Assembly (NCBI GenBank): GCA_964586135.1
Contig: CAZPGS010000002.1
Span: 1-59,665, forward strand
Source: WYZ-LMO8 sp964586135
GTDB taxonomy: Archaea > Thermoproteota > Methanomethylicia > Nezhaarchaeales > WYZ-LMO8
DNA length: 59,665 nucleotides
Reading direction: 5' to 3'
Shown one piece after another: positions 40,787 through 50,114 of the stretch. A program made the translations under genes and the position numbers. How positions within the stretch are numbered: position 1 is the first letter of the stretch; each line of letters begins with the position of its first letter. Under the pieces are notes generated by a model, which saw nothing but the letters and a program-made list of their open reading frames with translations, had not been told where the DNA came from and made no database searches.

Positions 40787-41557
40787 TTGACAGACGAAGT
40801 AGTCGTGGGGGCGATAGCTGACGTTCACTCACCTAAGTACCTAGAAGACTTCAAGAGGGTGTTGAACAACAGCCCTGACGTTGATCTAATGCTCCTCGCC
40901 GGAGACATGATATACAAAGGTCGGGTCGAGGAGTACGAAAACGTCTTGAGCGCCATAAAGAGTAGGTACGACGGTTGTAAGATGATAGCCTGCTTCGGCA
41001 ACGAAGAGTATGACAACAGGATAGAGCAAATAACAAAAAGCTATAACGATGTTACATGGCTGAATGACGAAAGCGTAACGATAAATATTAAAGGGCTCGA
41101 ACTTAGCATTTTTGGAACTAGGGGCTGTCTCGACAGGCCAACGGCGTGGCAGAGAAAGAACATACACAATATAATTCAGATATATGAGCAAAGGCTTAAG
41201 AGGATCAATGAGGCGCTTGCATCCTTAGCCCTCAAGAAAACGAGCTACGTGATCTTGCTATCGCATTACTCCACCACATTTAAGACGCTTGTTGGAGAAC
41301 CTCAATGGGCTTGGCCCGAGCTAGGATCAAGCAGGCTTGAGGAAGGGATGAAAAGGCATGGCCCGAACTTAGTAATTCACGGGCACGCTCATAACAGCAA
41401 GGTTCACGTAGTCACGATTAATGGGACGCAAGTATACAACGTCTCATTCCCTGCTACTAGGAAGCTAACGATCATCAAGTTACAAGGAGTTAAAGGGGTA
41501 GGTGAAGGCAGGAGTATACAGACGAAGCTGACGTCGTTCATGACAGGTAAGCCTTAA
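40787..41557 (+). CDS. Calcineurin-like metallophosphoesterase
   Basis: A 256-aa dimetal phosphoesterase with complete metal-binding motifs: DVH in GAIADVHSP, GD in LLAGDMIYKG, GNEE in ACFGNEEYD, H in LLSHYST, and GHAH in VIHGHAHNSK. Insertions after FGTRGCLDRPTAWQRKN carry the conserved loop of archaeal phosphodiesterase-like members. The substrate is unknown. The start is TTG at 40787. Confidence 0.88.
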   Translation: MTDEVVVGAIADVHSPKYLEDFKRVLNNSPDVDLMLLAGDMIYKGRVEEYENVLSAIKSRYDGCKMIACFGNEEYDNRIEQITKSYNDVTWLNDESVTINIKGLELSIFGTRGCLDRPTAWQRKNIHNIIQIYEQRLKRINEALASLALKKTSYVILLSHYSTTFKTLVGEPQWAWPELGSSRLEEGMKRHGPNLVIHGHAHNSKVHVVTINGTQVYNVSFPATRKLTIIKLQGVKGVGEGRSIQTKLTSFMTGKP

Positions 41558-41560
41558 ATT
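41551..41560 (+). promoter_or_regulatory. TATA box of tRNA-Pro
   Basis: GCCTTAAATT, overlapping the phosphoesterase stop, lies 28-37 bp upstream of the tRNA 5' end. Confidence 0.5.
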
Positions 41561-41587
41561 GAGCCTCCACTTTTCACCAAGTAACAA

Positions 41588-41663
41588 GGGGCCGTAGGCT
41601 AGCCTGGTAGACTGCGAGGCTTGGGCCCTCGTGACCCAGGTTCAAATCCTGGCGGCCCCACCA
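41588..41663 (+). tRNA. tRNA-Pro (anticodon UGG), CCA encoded
   Basis: The acceptor stem GGGGCCG pairs with CGGCCCC. The anticodon stem CGAGG/CCTCG encloses loop CTTGGGC, giving anticodon UGG. The T-arm reads CCAGG-TTCAAAT-CCTGG, and the discriminator is A. The mature body is 41588-41660 (73 nt), and the next three bases are CCA. There is no intron. Confidence 0.93.
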
Positions 41664-42238
41664 GCTCATTTAATCCTCGTCATTAGCACTTACCCCTCAG
41701 TAACCCTTTTCTATGATAGTCGAGGTGGATGATGTAGTGAGAATATGCTTGACACACAGTCTTATCGGTTAGGCTTATGGTAAAGCTCCGTAAGTCTATT
41801 ACTCCAGACAACGCCTCGAGTTTTTATTGGAAGGCTGAGCTTCTTGAGGCTTCTTGAGCGTGAGGCAGTAGTCGTGAGTTTTTGCACTCTTGAAGGTCAT
41901 CGATGTGAGGCTCTCTACCCGACCTCTAGGCTGAGGTATATCCCTTATTGCCAACCTTTCGCAGTTTTGAGCTTTGTACTCGAAGGTCTCAGAAATTGCA
42001 CAGAACTACCAAAGACCAGCAATGACTATGAGACGGTAACTCAGAAGCGAGCTTGTATCCCTTTGGCAAGTCCTTGAACTCTTTCCACGTGGACCCTCGA
42101 TGAGGTTTGATAGCGTGAGGCACTCAAGTCAAACATCTTCACAGCTTCCTGTCGCTTATCCTCTTGGGTCTTACTTGAAGCATGAGGTCTTACTGAAAGC
42201 CACATTATCGAGGTCGTTGACTTCTCTTCTGAGACACG
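41664..42238. other. Gene-poor stretch downstream of tRNA-Pro
   Basis: No convincing protein or RNA gene is visible. A near tandem repeat of the decamer TTCTTGAGGC / TTCTTGAGCG occurs at about 41840-41860. Short open frames here lack protein-like composition. Confidence 0.5.
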
Positions 42239-42424
42239 TTAGATCTCTCGAGGCATGCCGACGACCTTTATGTAGACCCTGACCCTCTTATCGTCCTTAG
42301 CAAGTTCCTCCCAAAGCTTGTTCAGCCCTTTTGGCAGGTATACCTTGAACCTCTCGCTTTCTCTCACCACGTTCCTCTCGCCCACATACAACAGCCCCCT
42401 GCCTAAGAGCTCAAGTTCGCTCAT
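42239..42424 (-). CDS. Small protein, possibly AbrB-like (61 aa)
   Basis: I do not recognise a named family. The 61-aa product contains ERFKVYLPKGLNKLWEEL followed by KRVRVYIKVVG, a strand-helix-strand pattern resembling swapped-hairpin AbrB/MazE DNA-binding antitoxins. A TATA box (42461-42470) about 40 bp upstream of the ATG and GGGGG near the start support expression. No toxin partner is seen next to it. Confidence 0.5.
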   Translation of the reverse strand: MSELELLGRGLLYVGERNVVRESERFKVYLPKGLNKLWEELAKDDKRVRVYIKVVGMPREI

Positions 42425-42987
42425 TAGATCTCTTGCCCCCTATCGAGGAATTAGAAGGTTCTCATATAAACTACTAAAACGTTTTGAGGAACGATTTCTT
42501 TTATTCGTCCCTTACCCTCCTGTTATCTCGTTCTGTAAAAATTTTCAAAACAAGTTCCCTCAAATGCTCAGACTATTCGAAAAATATATCCCCACTTTTT
42601 TGAAAGTAATTTAAACAAGTGTTTAAACGAGAGGCCAGAAACGCGAAACTGTCCTCCGCCCCTGTGCGCACGCGATCAAGAACACAGTGGTGCAAATTCG
42701 TGGGTTCGAAGTTGATTATGCCCTTCTCTCACCCCTCCATCGACTCTAAGCAACTTATTTTGATGGAAGAGCCTTCTCGCCTCATCTCTGAGAAAGTATG
42801 TAAAGCAAATAGGGGTTAATGATTACGAGGGCCACGCTAGTTAACGCCATAGAGCCTAAGTGGAGACGTCGCTTAGTGACTTCGTATGACCTCAGAGGGC
42901 TTGGGGATTTGTAGTGATCAATTTCTAGGCAAGTCTTTTACCCTCATAATCTTAGAAGGCTCGGGCACTCGTTTATCGGCTCCTGCG
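42425..42987. other. Gene-poor intergenic stretch
   Basis: No gene is supported here. It contains the inverted repeat TTTAAAC-AAGT-GTTTAAA near 42612-42630, which could be an operator or only A/T-rich chance symmetry. Confidence 0.45.
42461..42470 (-). promoter_or_regulatory. TATA box of the 61-aa gene
   Basis: Minus-strand TTTATATGAG lies 37-46 bp upstream of the ATG at 42424. Confidence 0.45.
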
Positions 42988-44067
42988 CTAGTGGCTTGGT
43001 ATGACGCCTAAGTTCTTCAGAAAACGCACATAGCAGTCTATAGCCTCTCCGGAGAACTTAAACTCCTCCATGCACTCCTTCACGCGCTTTATCATCTCCT
43101 TGGCCTTCTTATGGAGGAACTTCTCATCGCGATAAGCCTCCCTCACCTTCTCCTCTGACTTCCTCTTTAGCAAAGCGACTTCCTCAATAGTGAAGTTATA
43201 TTCGTCAATTAGCCTCCTGACAGAGGTTCTCGATAACCTCTTCAGCTTCTCATAAGCTAGGTCAAATTTCTTCTTTGAACTAATTCTATGCTTCAAGCCT
43301 ATGCAAGCTCTTATCGCTTGCTCTACTACGTCTAAGTCAAGGCCTTGAAACTCAGGCAATTCTGCTATTTTTGAGAGGAGCCTCGCGACCTTCTTGCTCC
43401 AATTCCAAGCTCTCCTTATCGCCTTGAGCCTCTCTTGCCTCCTCTCTTCTACTAGCCTCTCTAAGTCTTTCGACCTTGGTGCGAGATAACTTGGAAGGCC
43501 TCCTTCTTCCAGCTCCTCCAATACCTCCCTAATGGCCTTCACGGCAAAGCTTGGATGTATTCCTCCATCAACGAGGACTCTATAGCACCTATCCACGAGG
43601 ACTTGCTTAAACCTCCTTGCTCTCTTAGAACCTTTAGTCCTAACCCGACTTTCCAGCTTCAGCTCTCTGAGCACATACCTTAGAGCCGAGGCCAGGAAGG
43701 GGTAACGCAAAGAAAGCCTTTCAACGAAAGGCTCTGCATTCCTCCATCCCTGAGGCTCGCTGTACTTCCTGGCGAGCCTCCTAACCTCTATCCTATAGTT
43801 ATTAGCGTTGTCTTTCCATGCGAGCTTGGCCCTAAGTCTCTCTTCTTCGCTCTCAGCAACCTTGCGTTGCCTCATTGAGGGCTTGTGGTAAATGGATCTC
43901 TCAAGGCTCGTGAGCAACATCGAGTCTTCAACCACTAAACCGCAATTGGTGCAGACAAGGTAACCACTTTGATCTAGAGCAAGAGGTGATTCGCATTCTG
44001 GACACTTCACGGTTTTTTGGTCGCTGAAGTAACACTTAAACCGTGCGCAAGCAATTTTGCTAATCAA
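42988..44067 (-). CDS. Orphan protein with TFIIB-type zinc ribbon and long helical tail
   Basis: The N-terminal CPECESPLALDQSGYLVCTNCGLVVED is a textbook TFIIB zinc ribbon. The remaining 300 residues are very basic and helical but lack clear cyclin repeats (for example ALRYVLRELKLESRVRTKGSKRARRFKQVLVDRCYRVLVDGGIHPSF, then a Lys/Arg-rich coiled region to the end). A real TFB with both cyclin folds is at 34.7 kb, so this may be a diverged TFB paralogue or an element-encoded initiation factor. The TTG start at 44067 is tentative. It lies alone in a gene-poor, A/T-rich stretch. Confidence 0.75.
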   Translation of the reverse strand: MISKIACARFKCYFSDQKTVKCPECESPLALDQSGYLVCTNCGLVVEDSMLLTSLERSIYHKPSMRQRKVAESEEERLRAKLAWKDNANNYRIEVRRLARKYSEPQGWRNAEPFVERLSLRYPFLASALRYVLRELKLESRVRTKGSKRARRFKQVLVDRCYRVLVDGGIHPSFAVKAIREVLEELEEGGLPSYLAPRSKDLERLVEERRQERLKAIRRAWNWSKKVARLLSKIAELPEFQGLDLDVVEQAIRACIGLKHRISSKKKFDLAYEKLKRLSRTSVRRLIDEYNFTIEEVALLKRKSEEKVREAYRDEKFLHKKAKEMIKRVKECMEEFKFSGEAIDCYVRFLKNLGVIPSH

Positions 44068-44853
44068 AGCTGCTTTTCATATCTAATTATCAGACTAACT
44101 TATTGAGCCTGCGAGCTTGAGGCCCCTATCATATTACATAGGGCCTCCTTCGCTTTCTACATCACATTCTTGTCTACAAACCCCTGATGTCACTTTACTT
44201 GCAAATTTGTTTATCAGACTCGCAAGTCCCACGTCGCATATACATTGCCTGCTCATGATTGCCATCAGCTTGCCCCTCTCTTGAAAACAAGTTGTAAGCA
44301 CAATTTCATAACTCTTTTTGTAGAGTTATATTATAAATTGTACTTAATTAAGCTTATAGTACTATAGTGTATAATAATCAAATTACTATAGTCTAGACAA
44401 AACTTCATATTATATTGGTTCTACATAAGACATGTACTAAACTCTTTTGGAGATTCGATACTCGATTAAACGATTAGTTGTTGTCGATCACTGGCTCAAG
44501 ACCTCTCACGCTAACGTTCCCACAAGCTTCGAGCCCCTTCGTCTTAAACCCTACAAAAGTTGCATGGGGTAGAGGGCTGATATCAGCGTCAAGGGGGCTT
44601 GAAAATGCACGATAAGCTACCGATGAAAGCTGTCAACTAAACGTCCAAAAAACGCTTAATCATAGGCGCTACGACGTCGATGGTCACACGCGTTACTGCC
44701 CTTCTCTTCAACGTCCAAGCTCGTTATAACACATCAGAGCGCTAGAGGCGCTGGCCACGAGCCATATAATAAAATCCGCTTTAACTCTAAGAGAACACCT
44801 ATCTTTCTAGGCAAAGACTAGATCACGTGTAGGGCCGACCGCGCTAAAGACGA
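44068..44853. other. A/T-rich non-coding stretch
   Basis: Strongly A/T-rich from about 44300 to 44420, with no gene. A perfect palindrome GCTGATATCAGC occurs near 44575-44590. No recognisable origin recognition boxes were seen, so I do not call an origin. Confidence 0.45.
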
Positions 44854-46062
44854 TCAGCGCGCTCCCTTCCGCTTCTTGTCAGCTCCTATAAGAGCTGAGA
44901 GTGTGAAAGGGCGGGCAGAATCGTGAACTTCACGTCGAGCTAAGCTTAGAGGAAAGCGTAAAGCTAATGCAAGTGACTTCAAGAACCCTCTAAGCTTCTT
45001 CATCCCTTTATACGGCTTGTTCTTCCCCGCTTTCGGATAATAAGCATATATTACGATGTCTATCTTATCGTTCGTTATTTCATGAATTAAATCCGTTAAC
45101 ATACAACATAACCTCTTGACCCCCTCCTCCGCGCAAAGCCCTGTCCTTTCTTGGAGGCGCGCTAACGCCGATTTGATGCTTGTCCAACGCGAGCGCTTTT
45201 CGGCCTTCCTCAATTCTCTCTCGAACCACATCGCGTCCCTCTCTATCAGGTCCGCTATGCTCATCGGTGACTTGGAAGCGACCTTCAATACCTTCATCAC
45301 CCTATCTTCCTCCTCCCTCCTCACCTCCATGTTGAAGGACGTCGTGGCGATCTTAGTAACAGGCTCTGGCTGTAGACTAGATGAGCTGAAGCCTGGATCA
45401 GCCTTGAAGCTAAGGCTTAAAGAACTTGGCGTCCTTACGGAGGCTAAGAACTTGTGCCTAGTATACATATAGTAAGCTGAGAGAGCGAAAGGTGCTATTG
45501 CTGGTATTAGCGAAGGTAATAAAAGGAGAAAGGCCTTGAGCTCGACCCCCGCCCTTTCCTTGATCTTAATGGGCTCTCCCTGCCAGTCAATGAGCTCTCT
45601 GAGCTCTTGAGAACCCTTTACGTAGACCTCTACGTGACCGTAAGGTAAGAGGCCGCAGTTTACCAACCCGCCTTCGCTTATCCCCTCGAAGACCAAGCCC
45701 GTCGAGAGGTGAGTCACTTTGTAATAAAGGCCCTTCGGGACTTCGAGAATTAGGTGACCGAGTGCCACCTTGGCCTCATATGTGGTGTTATCCTTAATGT
45801 TGTTGAGGCTATAGAGTTCCACCCCCTTGTATGTTATAGTCAAAAAGGACCGGTCCTCAATTATCGCGTGAGTCTCGTTGTAGAGCCTAGCGCCCACGAA
45901 CTCGACCTTGCTCGTGACGACGTTGTCCTCTTGGTCGTAGACTACTATGAAGCTCTCCGCGTTAGCAGTCGAGGGCATGAGGAGCGGTACCACCAGCGCT
46001 GTCAGTAAGAGCGCTGTCAGTAACGCTCTCGTGACTTTTGTGATTAGCCACTTGGCCGTCAT
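44854..46062 (-). CDS. Membrane-anchored surface protein with cytoplasmic domain (402 aa)
   Basis: The protein begins with a cleavable-looking signal (ALLTALLLTALVVPLLMPSTANA) and an extracellular beta-rich part of about 150 residues. One transmembrane helix follows (ELKAFLLLLPSLIPAIAPFALSAYYMYTR, about 175-205), then a basic cytoplasmic domain of nearly 200 residues with CAEEGVKRLCCMLTDLIHE. I do not recognise a family. It is the last minus-strand gene of the pilus cluster. TATA-like CTTTAAGG elements lie 10-18 and 30-38 bp upstream. Confidence 0.7.
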   Translation of the reverse strand: MTAKWLITKVTRALLTALLLTALVVPLLMPSTANAESFIVVYDQEDNVVTSKVEFVGARLYNETHAIIEDRSFLTITYKGVELYSLNNIKDNTTYEAKVALGHLILEVPKGLYYKVTHLSTGLVFEGISEGGLVNCGLLPYGHVEVYVKGSQELRELIDWQGEPIKIKERAGVELKAFLLLLPSLIPAIAPFALSAYYMYTRHKFLASVRTPSSLSLSFKADPGFSSSSLQPEPVTKIATTSFNMEVRREEEDRVMKVLKVASKSPMSIADLIERDAMWFERELRKAEKRSRWTSIKSALARLQERTGLCAEEGVKRLCCMLTDLIHEITNDKIDIVIYAYYPKAGKNKPYKGMKKLRGFLKSLALALRFPLSLARREVHDSARPFTLSALIGADKKRKGAR

Positions 46063-46162
46063 CCGTGGAACCCCTTAAAGCTGTTAGCCCTCCTTAAAGA
46101 CGCCTAAAAAGATGCACGGTTCCTCTCATCCCCCGACGTCTAAGTGCCGATTGGTTGAGTGG

Positions 46163-46588
46163 TTACTGGTAGCTCAAGACCTCTATCGCTATGTTATTCA
46201 TATCCACGCACTCGACGCTCAAGGCATAGGTCTGGCCCCCAGGTAGATCCAAGTCGCTCAGCCACACCTTGTACCTTATTGAGCGCTCATCCGCGCTCAA
46301 GACTATCTCGACGGCCCTGTCCACCGCCATCACATAGCCGACGGGTATCGAGGAGCCGTTTACCGCGAGCACGGGCCCCCTGATCGCTATTGAGGCAGTC
46401 TTCGGGACGTAGACGTTCACGATCACCTTCGAGCCCGGCCTCATGGCCACGGAGCTTATCGCCGTGTGGAGCGCCATGACGTCGGCGCTCGGCGCTACGG
46501 TTTGGCCTGAACTTGCCAGTAGCCCGAGGGCCACCGCGACGCAGGCCGTCGTGATTGAGAAGAGCACGAGTTTGTCCGCCACCTCCAA
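46163..46588 (-). CDS. Pilin-like membrane-anchored protein (141 aa)
   Basis: One N-terminal hydrophobic helix (LVLFSITTACVAVALGLLASS) is followed by a beta-rich domain rich in Val/Ser (SKVIVNVYVPKTASIAIRGPVLAVNG). This is the lollipop layout of type IV pilins. Its TTG start follows a GAGGTGA ribosome-binding site 14 bases after the preceding gene, so it shares an operon with it. Probably a minor pilin of the neighbouring secretion system. Confidence 0.65.
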   Translation of the reverse strand: MEVADKLVLFSITTACVAVALGLLASSGQTVAPSADVMALHTAISSVAMRPGSKVIVNVYVPKTASIAIRGPVLAVNGSSIPVGYVMAVDRAVEIVLSADERSIRYKVWLSDLDLPGGQTYALSVECVDMNNIAIEVLSYQ

Positions 46589-46602
46589 GCCCCTTCACCT
46601 CA

Positions 46603-47202
46603 TCAAGGCCTCAAGCGGATCCTCAGCCCCCTCTCGTCCATTACCTCTAGCGAGCTCGGTCTCTGGAGGTAATAGAGCTTCAGGGAGTCGCCAGAGGCCT
46701 CCACCTTGACGGGCTTGGGGTCAAAGGTCAGGCTCTGGCCGGTGATCTCGCCGTTCTCGTCGTAGAAGCTGATTGCCACGACGAAGTAGATGCCCTCGGG
46801 GGCGGCTGAGGCGACCGAGGCGCCGAACCTCACGCTACAGGTGTAGTCCACGCCCCTCCCGCCCACGCTCAGCGTGTACTTCACGGAGAGCGAGGCCTCC
46901 GACCAGTAGCCCACGGCCAAGGCGGGGTTGTTGGAGAGGATCATGTAGGAGCTCAGGGGGACGAACCGCCCGTCGAGAGCGTTCAAGTTCTGAGAGAGGG
47001 CCACGCCGACGGTCGGGGCCTTCCCGTTCACGTACGCCGCGAGCGCGTTGAGGGTCGCGTGCCTCAAGGAGGCCTCCGCCGTGCTCAGGTCCACCTTAGC
47101 TATCGGGACGTAGGTGGGCGCGTTCGTCGCTAGGGCGCCAGCCACCATCAGCATGACAAATCCCACGAGCAAGGCCACCACCGTGTAGTTCACGGGGGCC
47201 AC
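46603..47202 (-). CDS. Pilin-like protein (about 200 aa)
   Basis: The N-terminal helix YTVVALLVGFVMLMVAGALA precedes a soluble domain ending near SLEVMDERGLRIRLRP. The frame is open upstream to a TTG at 47250, but a TATA element at 47233-47242 lies inside that extension, so I start at the GTG at 47202 (APVNYTVVALL). No close family recognised; the topology and context indicate a minor pilin or assembly protein. Confidence 0.62.
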   Translation of the reverse strand: MAPVNYTVVALLVGFVMLMVAGALATNAPTYVPIAKVDLSTAEASLRHATLNALAAYVNGKAPTVGVALSQNLNALDGRFVPLSSYMILSNNPALAVGYWSEASLSVKYTLSVGGRGVDYTCSVRFGASVASAAPEGIYFVVAISFYDENGEITGQSLTFDPKPVKVEASGDSLKLYYLQRPSSLEVMDERGLRIRLRP

Positions 47203-47232
47203 CTTCGTTCTCGCACGCCTTCGCTCGAGGAG

Positions 47233-47242
47233 TCTTAAAAGG
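47233..47242 (-). promoter_or_regulatory. TATA element for the pilin-like gene at 47202
   Basis: Minus-strand CCTTTTAAGA lies 31-40 bp upstream of the GTG at 47202, within an otherwise open frame. It argues for the shorter protein. Confidence 0.45.
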
Positions 47243-47289
47243 GCGCTCAAGCTTGACCGGGTTCTCTAGGAGCTCCGAGAGACGAGGCC

Positions 47290-47706
47290 TCAGCTCTTCA
47301 CGACGAGGCCCACGTACCTGCGGTTCACGTCGCCGTTGTAGCCGGACAGCACCACGACGGCGGCGACCCCCTCTACATCCTCCCCGACCTTCAGGAGGAG
47401 GTCGCCGTTAGAGCTACACACGGTCAGCTTGAAGGGCCTCGAGCCCACGAACGCCCTCACGTGTTGCGCTAGGAAGACAGAGTCGTTCTTGTAGACGGCT
47501 CTAACGAAGCTCGGGTCCCGTGCCAAGGCTGCTAGGGCGTCGCCTGGAGGTTCGGGGGGTGGGGCTTGGGAGGGCTTGGAGAGCACGCTCATGCACGCCA
47601 CCGCGAAGAAAAGCAGGACGAAGGAGGCTATGAAAGCATCTAGGAGGTGGGCCTGAGCTCTTCTCCCCGCTCTTCTCTCAGCCCTCGCGAGCGCCGCTGC
47701 CCTCAC
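47290..47706 (-). CDS. Pilin-like protein (138 aa)
   Basis: A basic leader with RRAGRRAQAHLLDAFIASFVLLFFAVACMSVL resembles an archaeal class III signal peptide: positively charged stretch, RAQ-like processing region, then a hydrophobic helix. A short Val-rich domain follows. The GTG start overlaps the stop of the upstream 216-aa gene by 4 bases, so the two are co-translated. Confidence 0.65.
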   Translation of the reverse strand: MRAAALARAERRAGRRAQAHLLDAFIASFVLLFFAVACMSVLSKPSQAPPPEPPGDALAALARDPSFVRAVYKNDSVFLAQHVRAFVGSRPFKLTVCSSNGDLLLKVGEDVEGVAAVVVLSGYNGDVNRRYVGLVVKS

Positions 47707-48344
47707 GAGGAGTACTCCTCCCTCAGCATCACGAGCCCCGCGTAGCCCTTGAGGCGGGGGTCGCTCGGGCCGACCAATTTCGAGCCCACCATCCTCAGCT
47801 TGGACAGGTAGCCGTCGTCGATCGCCCTCGTTTGAGGGCCCGCGCTCGTCCTCACTACCATGAACTCCGAGGGCTCCACCTCATAGCCGGTGGTCACCTT
47901 CAGTTGGGGGTACAGGCCCGGGGCGCTCGCCAGGGGATAGACCCCCGCGGTCGTCACCACGAGCCCTCTAGGGTAGGCGGCCCCGTGCTTCACCCCGTAG
48001 CCGCTAGAGGTTATCGCGACTACCCACTCGTCTGAGTCGGCGCTCACCTTCGTCGGCAGGACCCGCTCCTCGAAGAGCCTCACCTGATGCGCCGCCCCGC
48101 TTGTCTTGATCACGGCTACCACGGCCCTGACCCCCTCCAGCCCGACCCCTATCGTCGCAACCTTTGACGAGGGGTCGTAATTTATCGGTATCTTGAGGAG
48201 GTAACGGTAGGCCACCGCGGCCACGTCCGGGGGCAACATGCTGGAGGCGTAGGCTAGGGCCGAGTAGTAGCCGAGGCCCGCGCAGAGCGCCAAGAAGAAC
48301 AGGAAGACGCCGGTCGCTATCGCGAGGTCGATGTGCTCCTCCAC
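47703..48344 (-). CDS. Membrane-anchored pilus-cluster protein (about 213 aa)
   Basis: One N-terminal helix (IDLAIATGVFLFFLALCAGLGYYSALAYA) anchors an extracellular domain of about 180 residues. The frame extends to a GTG at 48353, but the TATA element at 48366-48376 is better spaced for the GTG at 48344 (start EEHIDLAIATG). Family unknown; co-translated with the next gene (47290-47706). Confidence 0.65.
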   Translation of the reverse strand: MEEHIDLAIATGVFLFFLALCAGLGYYSALAYASSMLPPDVAAVAYRYLLKIPINYDPSSKVATIGVGLEGVRAVVAVIKTSGAAHQVRLFEERVLPTKVSADSDEWVVAITSSGYGVKHGAAYPRGLVVTTAGVYPLASAPGLYPQLKVTTGYEVEPSEFMVVRTSAGPQTRAIDDGYLSKLRMVGSKLVGPSDPRLKGYAGLVMLREEYSS

Positions 48345-48365
48345 TCCCTCCACATGCTAGGAAGG

Positions 48366-48376
48366 GGTTAAAAAGG
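48366..48376 (-). promoter_or_regulatory. TATA element, pilus-cluster gene at 48344
   Basis: Minus-strand CCTTTTTAACC, 22-32 bp upstream of the GTG at 48344; one of a series of near-identical elements across 46-58.8 kb. Confidence 0.5.
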
Positions 48377-48430
48377 CGACGGCACTCGGGGCACCCGGAG
48401 CTACGGTGCCATCGGCGTCGTACTGCCCCC

Positions 48431-50101
48431 TTAGACCCAGCCCATCGCCGCTCCCGTGAACAGCTCAAGCACGACGATCAGGCAACACATGGCGGCGTCC
48501 CTGAAGCCCTCCCCGAGCTTGAAGGAGGATATCTTCCCGGCTATCAGGCCGCATATGACCGCGGAGGTCGCTACCCCCAACATCACTTGGCTCGCTATGT
48601 AGGGCATGTCCTCCGGGGTTATCATTATCGCGAAGGGCATCGAGGCGACCGCTTGCTGCGTCATCGTCATCGCGCCCAGCCTCGCGAGCATGGGCATGAC
48701 GAAGCCCATGAGCGCTATCGCTATCCCGCCCGCCAGCGCGACCCCGAACATGATCATCCACCGGTTGAGGGCGATGTTGCTCCTGTACTCGCTCACGGAG
48801 TCCACGTGCTCCCTGAAGGCCTCAGCGAGGCCGTCGAACGCCTCAGCCCTCGCTCCCAGCTCCTCCAGGTCCCTCATGAGGTCTAAGGCGAGGAGGGCCG
48901 GCTTCGGGAGCAGGTGGGCTGTGTCCTTCAGCGCCCTGTCGAAGCCGCTCAGCCTGGCCTTGTTCACCAAGAGCTTCAGGAACCTATCGAAGAGCCTCCC
49001 GTAAACCCTCGTGGACAGGTACTCCAAGGCCTTGAAGGGGCTGGAGCCCCTTCTCACCTCGTCCGCCAGATCCCTTAGGAAGGCCGGTAGTTTCTCTATC
49101 ACTTCCGTCAGGGCCCTGTCGTGCCTCTTCCACTCCATGTAGGCCGGCACGGCAAAGCCCGCGCACGCCGCGACGACTGCGAGGGCCGAGGCGAACCTTA
49201 TCATCAGAGGTAGCCTGAGGAGGCCCAAACTCACGCACGCTCCCAAGGTCACCCCCAAGGGGAGCCACTTCATCAAGGGCCTGGTGTACACGGGCGAGTA
49301 CTGCTGAGGGGCCACGTCGGGGCACATCGCGTCGGCGATCACTATGAGCATCCCACCCATCGTTAGGAAGACGACCGAGAAGAAGAGGATCATCATCCCG
49401 ATCTGTTGCGAGGCTAGGAGCATGAGCATGGTGTAGACGCTCACGGGCAGGATGCAGAAGATGGAGGTCACGGCGGTTGCCAGAGTGCTCATCCTGTTGC
49501 TCATCGCCTTGAAGGAGGCCTTTAGGGCGTTTAGGGCCTGCACGTGGAGGTCCCTAAACGCCTGGACTGGGGAGCCACCCGTCCTCTCCAAAAAGGCCAT
49601 CGTCGTGAGTAGTTGCCTCCACACCCCGCCTATCGGCCTGTCGGCCTCCTTGGAGAAGACGGTGGGGAGGGGCTCGAGCGTTATGGAGGCGTCCCTGAAC
49701 AGGCGCTTGAGCTCGAAGCTCGCATGGGGGAGGGTGAGCTCCTTCTCCCTCAGGCGATTGGCTATCTGGATCGTCGGGAGGCCGGCCTGCGCGTAGGCGT
49801 CCGCCATCAGGACGGCCCGGTAACTCTCCTCCGCCAGCCTCTTCAGGTGCGACTTGTAGTCCCTGTACGGCTTCGTGTAGAGGAAGAAGACGAGAGTCGA
49901 GAGCGCGAGGATAATCAGGATGGCCTGGAGCGGAGGGTCGGGTGGAGATAGCTGGGGCGCCGAGCGCTTCACGAGGAGGAGCATCGCGAGGGGAAGGGCC
50001 GGGACGAAGGAGTAGGCGAGGGCCTTCTTGAACCTCCTGTAGAGGGCCTCCGGGTTCTGGAAGAGGTAGTAGCGGCAGGCCTCCTCGAAGAGCCTCCTCA
50101 C
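48431..50101 (-). CDS. Type IV pilus/archaellum platform protein (TadC/FlaJ-like)
   Basis: About 556 aa with two type II secretion F-like halves. The first has KRFKKALAYSFVPALPLAMLLL, PLPTVFSKEADRPIGGVWRQLLTTMAFLERTGGSPVQAFRDLH and membrane helices near 210-260. The second has FLRDLADEVRRGSSPFKALEYLST and DRALKDTAHLLPKPALLALDLMRDLEELGARAEAFDGLAEAFREHV, with C-terminal membrane helices. This is the polytopic platform on which the ATPase works. It starts 4-13 bases after the ATPase gene ends. GTG at 50101 or TTG at 50110 may start it. Confidence 0.85.
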   Translation of the reverse strand: MRRLFEEACRYYLFQNPEALYRRFKKALAYSFVPALPLAMLLLVKRSAPQLSPPDPPLQAILIILALSTLVFFLYTKPYRDYKSHLKRLAEESYRAVLMADAYAQAGLPTIQIANRLREKELTLPHASFELKRLFRDASITLEPLPTVFSKEADRPIGGVWRQLLTTMAFLERTGGSPVQAFRDLHVQALNALKASFKAMSNRMSTLATAVTSIFCILPVSVYTMLMLLASQQIGMMILFFSVVFLTMGGMLIVIADAMCPDVAPQQYSPVYTRPLMKWLPLGVTLGACVSLGLLRLPLMIRFASALAVVAACAGFAVPAYMEWKRHDRALTEVIEKLPAFLRDLADEVRRGSSPFKALEYLSTRVYGRLFDRFLKLLVNKARLSGFDRALKDTAHLLPKPALLALDLMRDLEELGARAEAFDGLAEAFREHVDSVSEYRSNIALNRWMIMFGVALAGGIAIALMGFVMPMLARLGAMTMTQQAVASMPFAIMITPEDMPYIASQVMLGVATSAVICGLIAGKISSFKLGEGFRDAAMCCLIVVLELFTGAAMGWV

Positions 50102-50114
50102 GTGAGGCAAGGCC

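Noticed and set aside
44280..44430. Replication origin in the A/T-rich stretch
   Set aside because: No origin recognition boxes were seen and no orc1/cdc6 gene is nearby.
41588..46062. Integrated element bounded by tRNA-Pro with a duplicated 3' end (att site)
   Set aside because: I found no second copy of the tRNA 3' end downstream and no integrase gene in the window.
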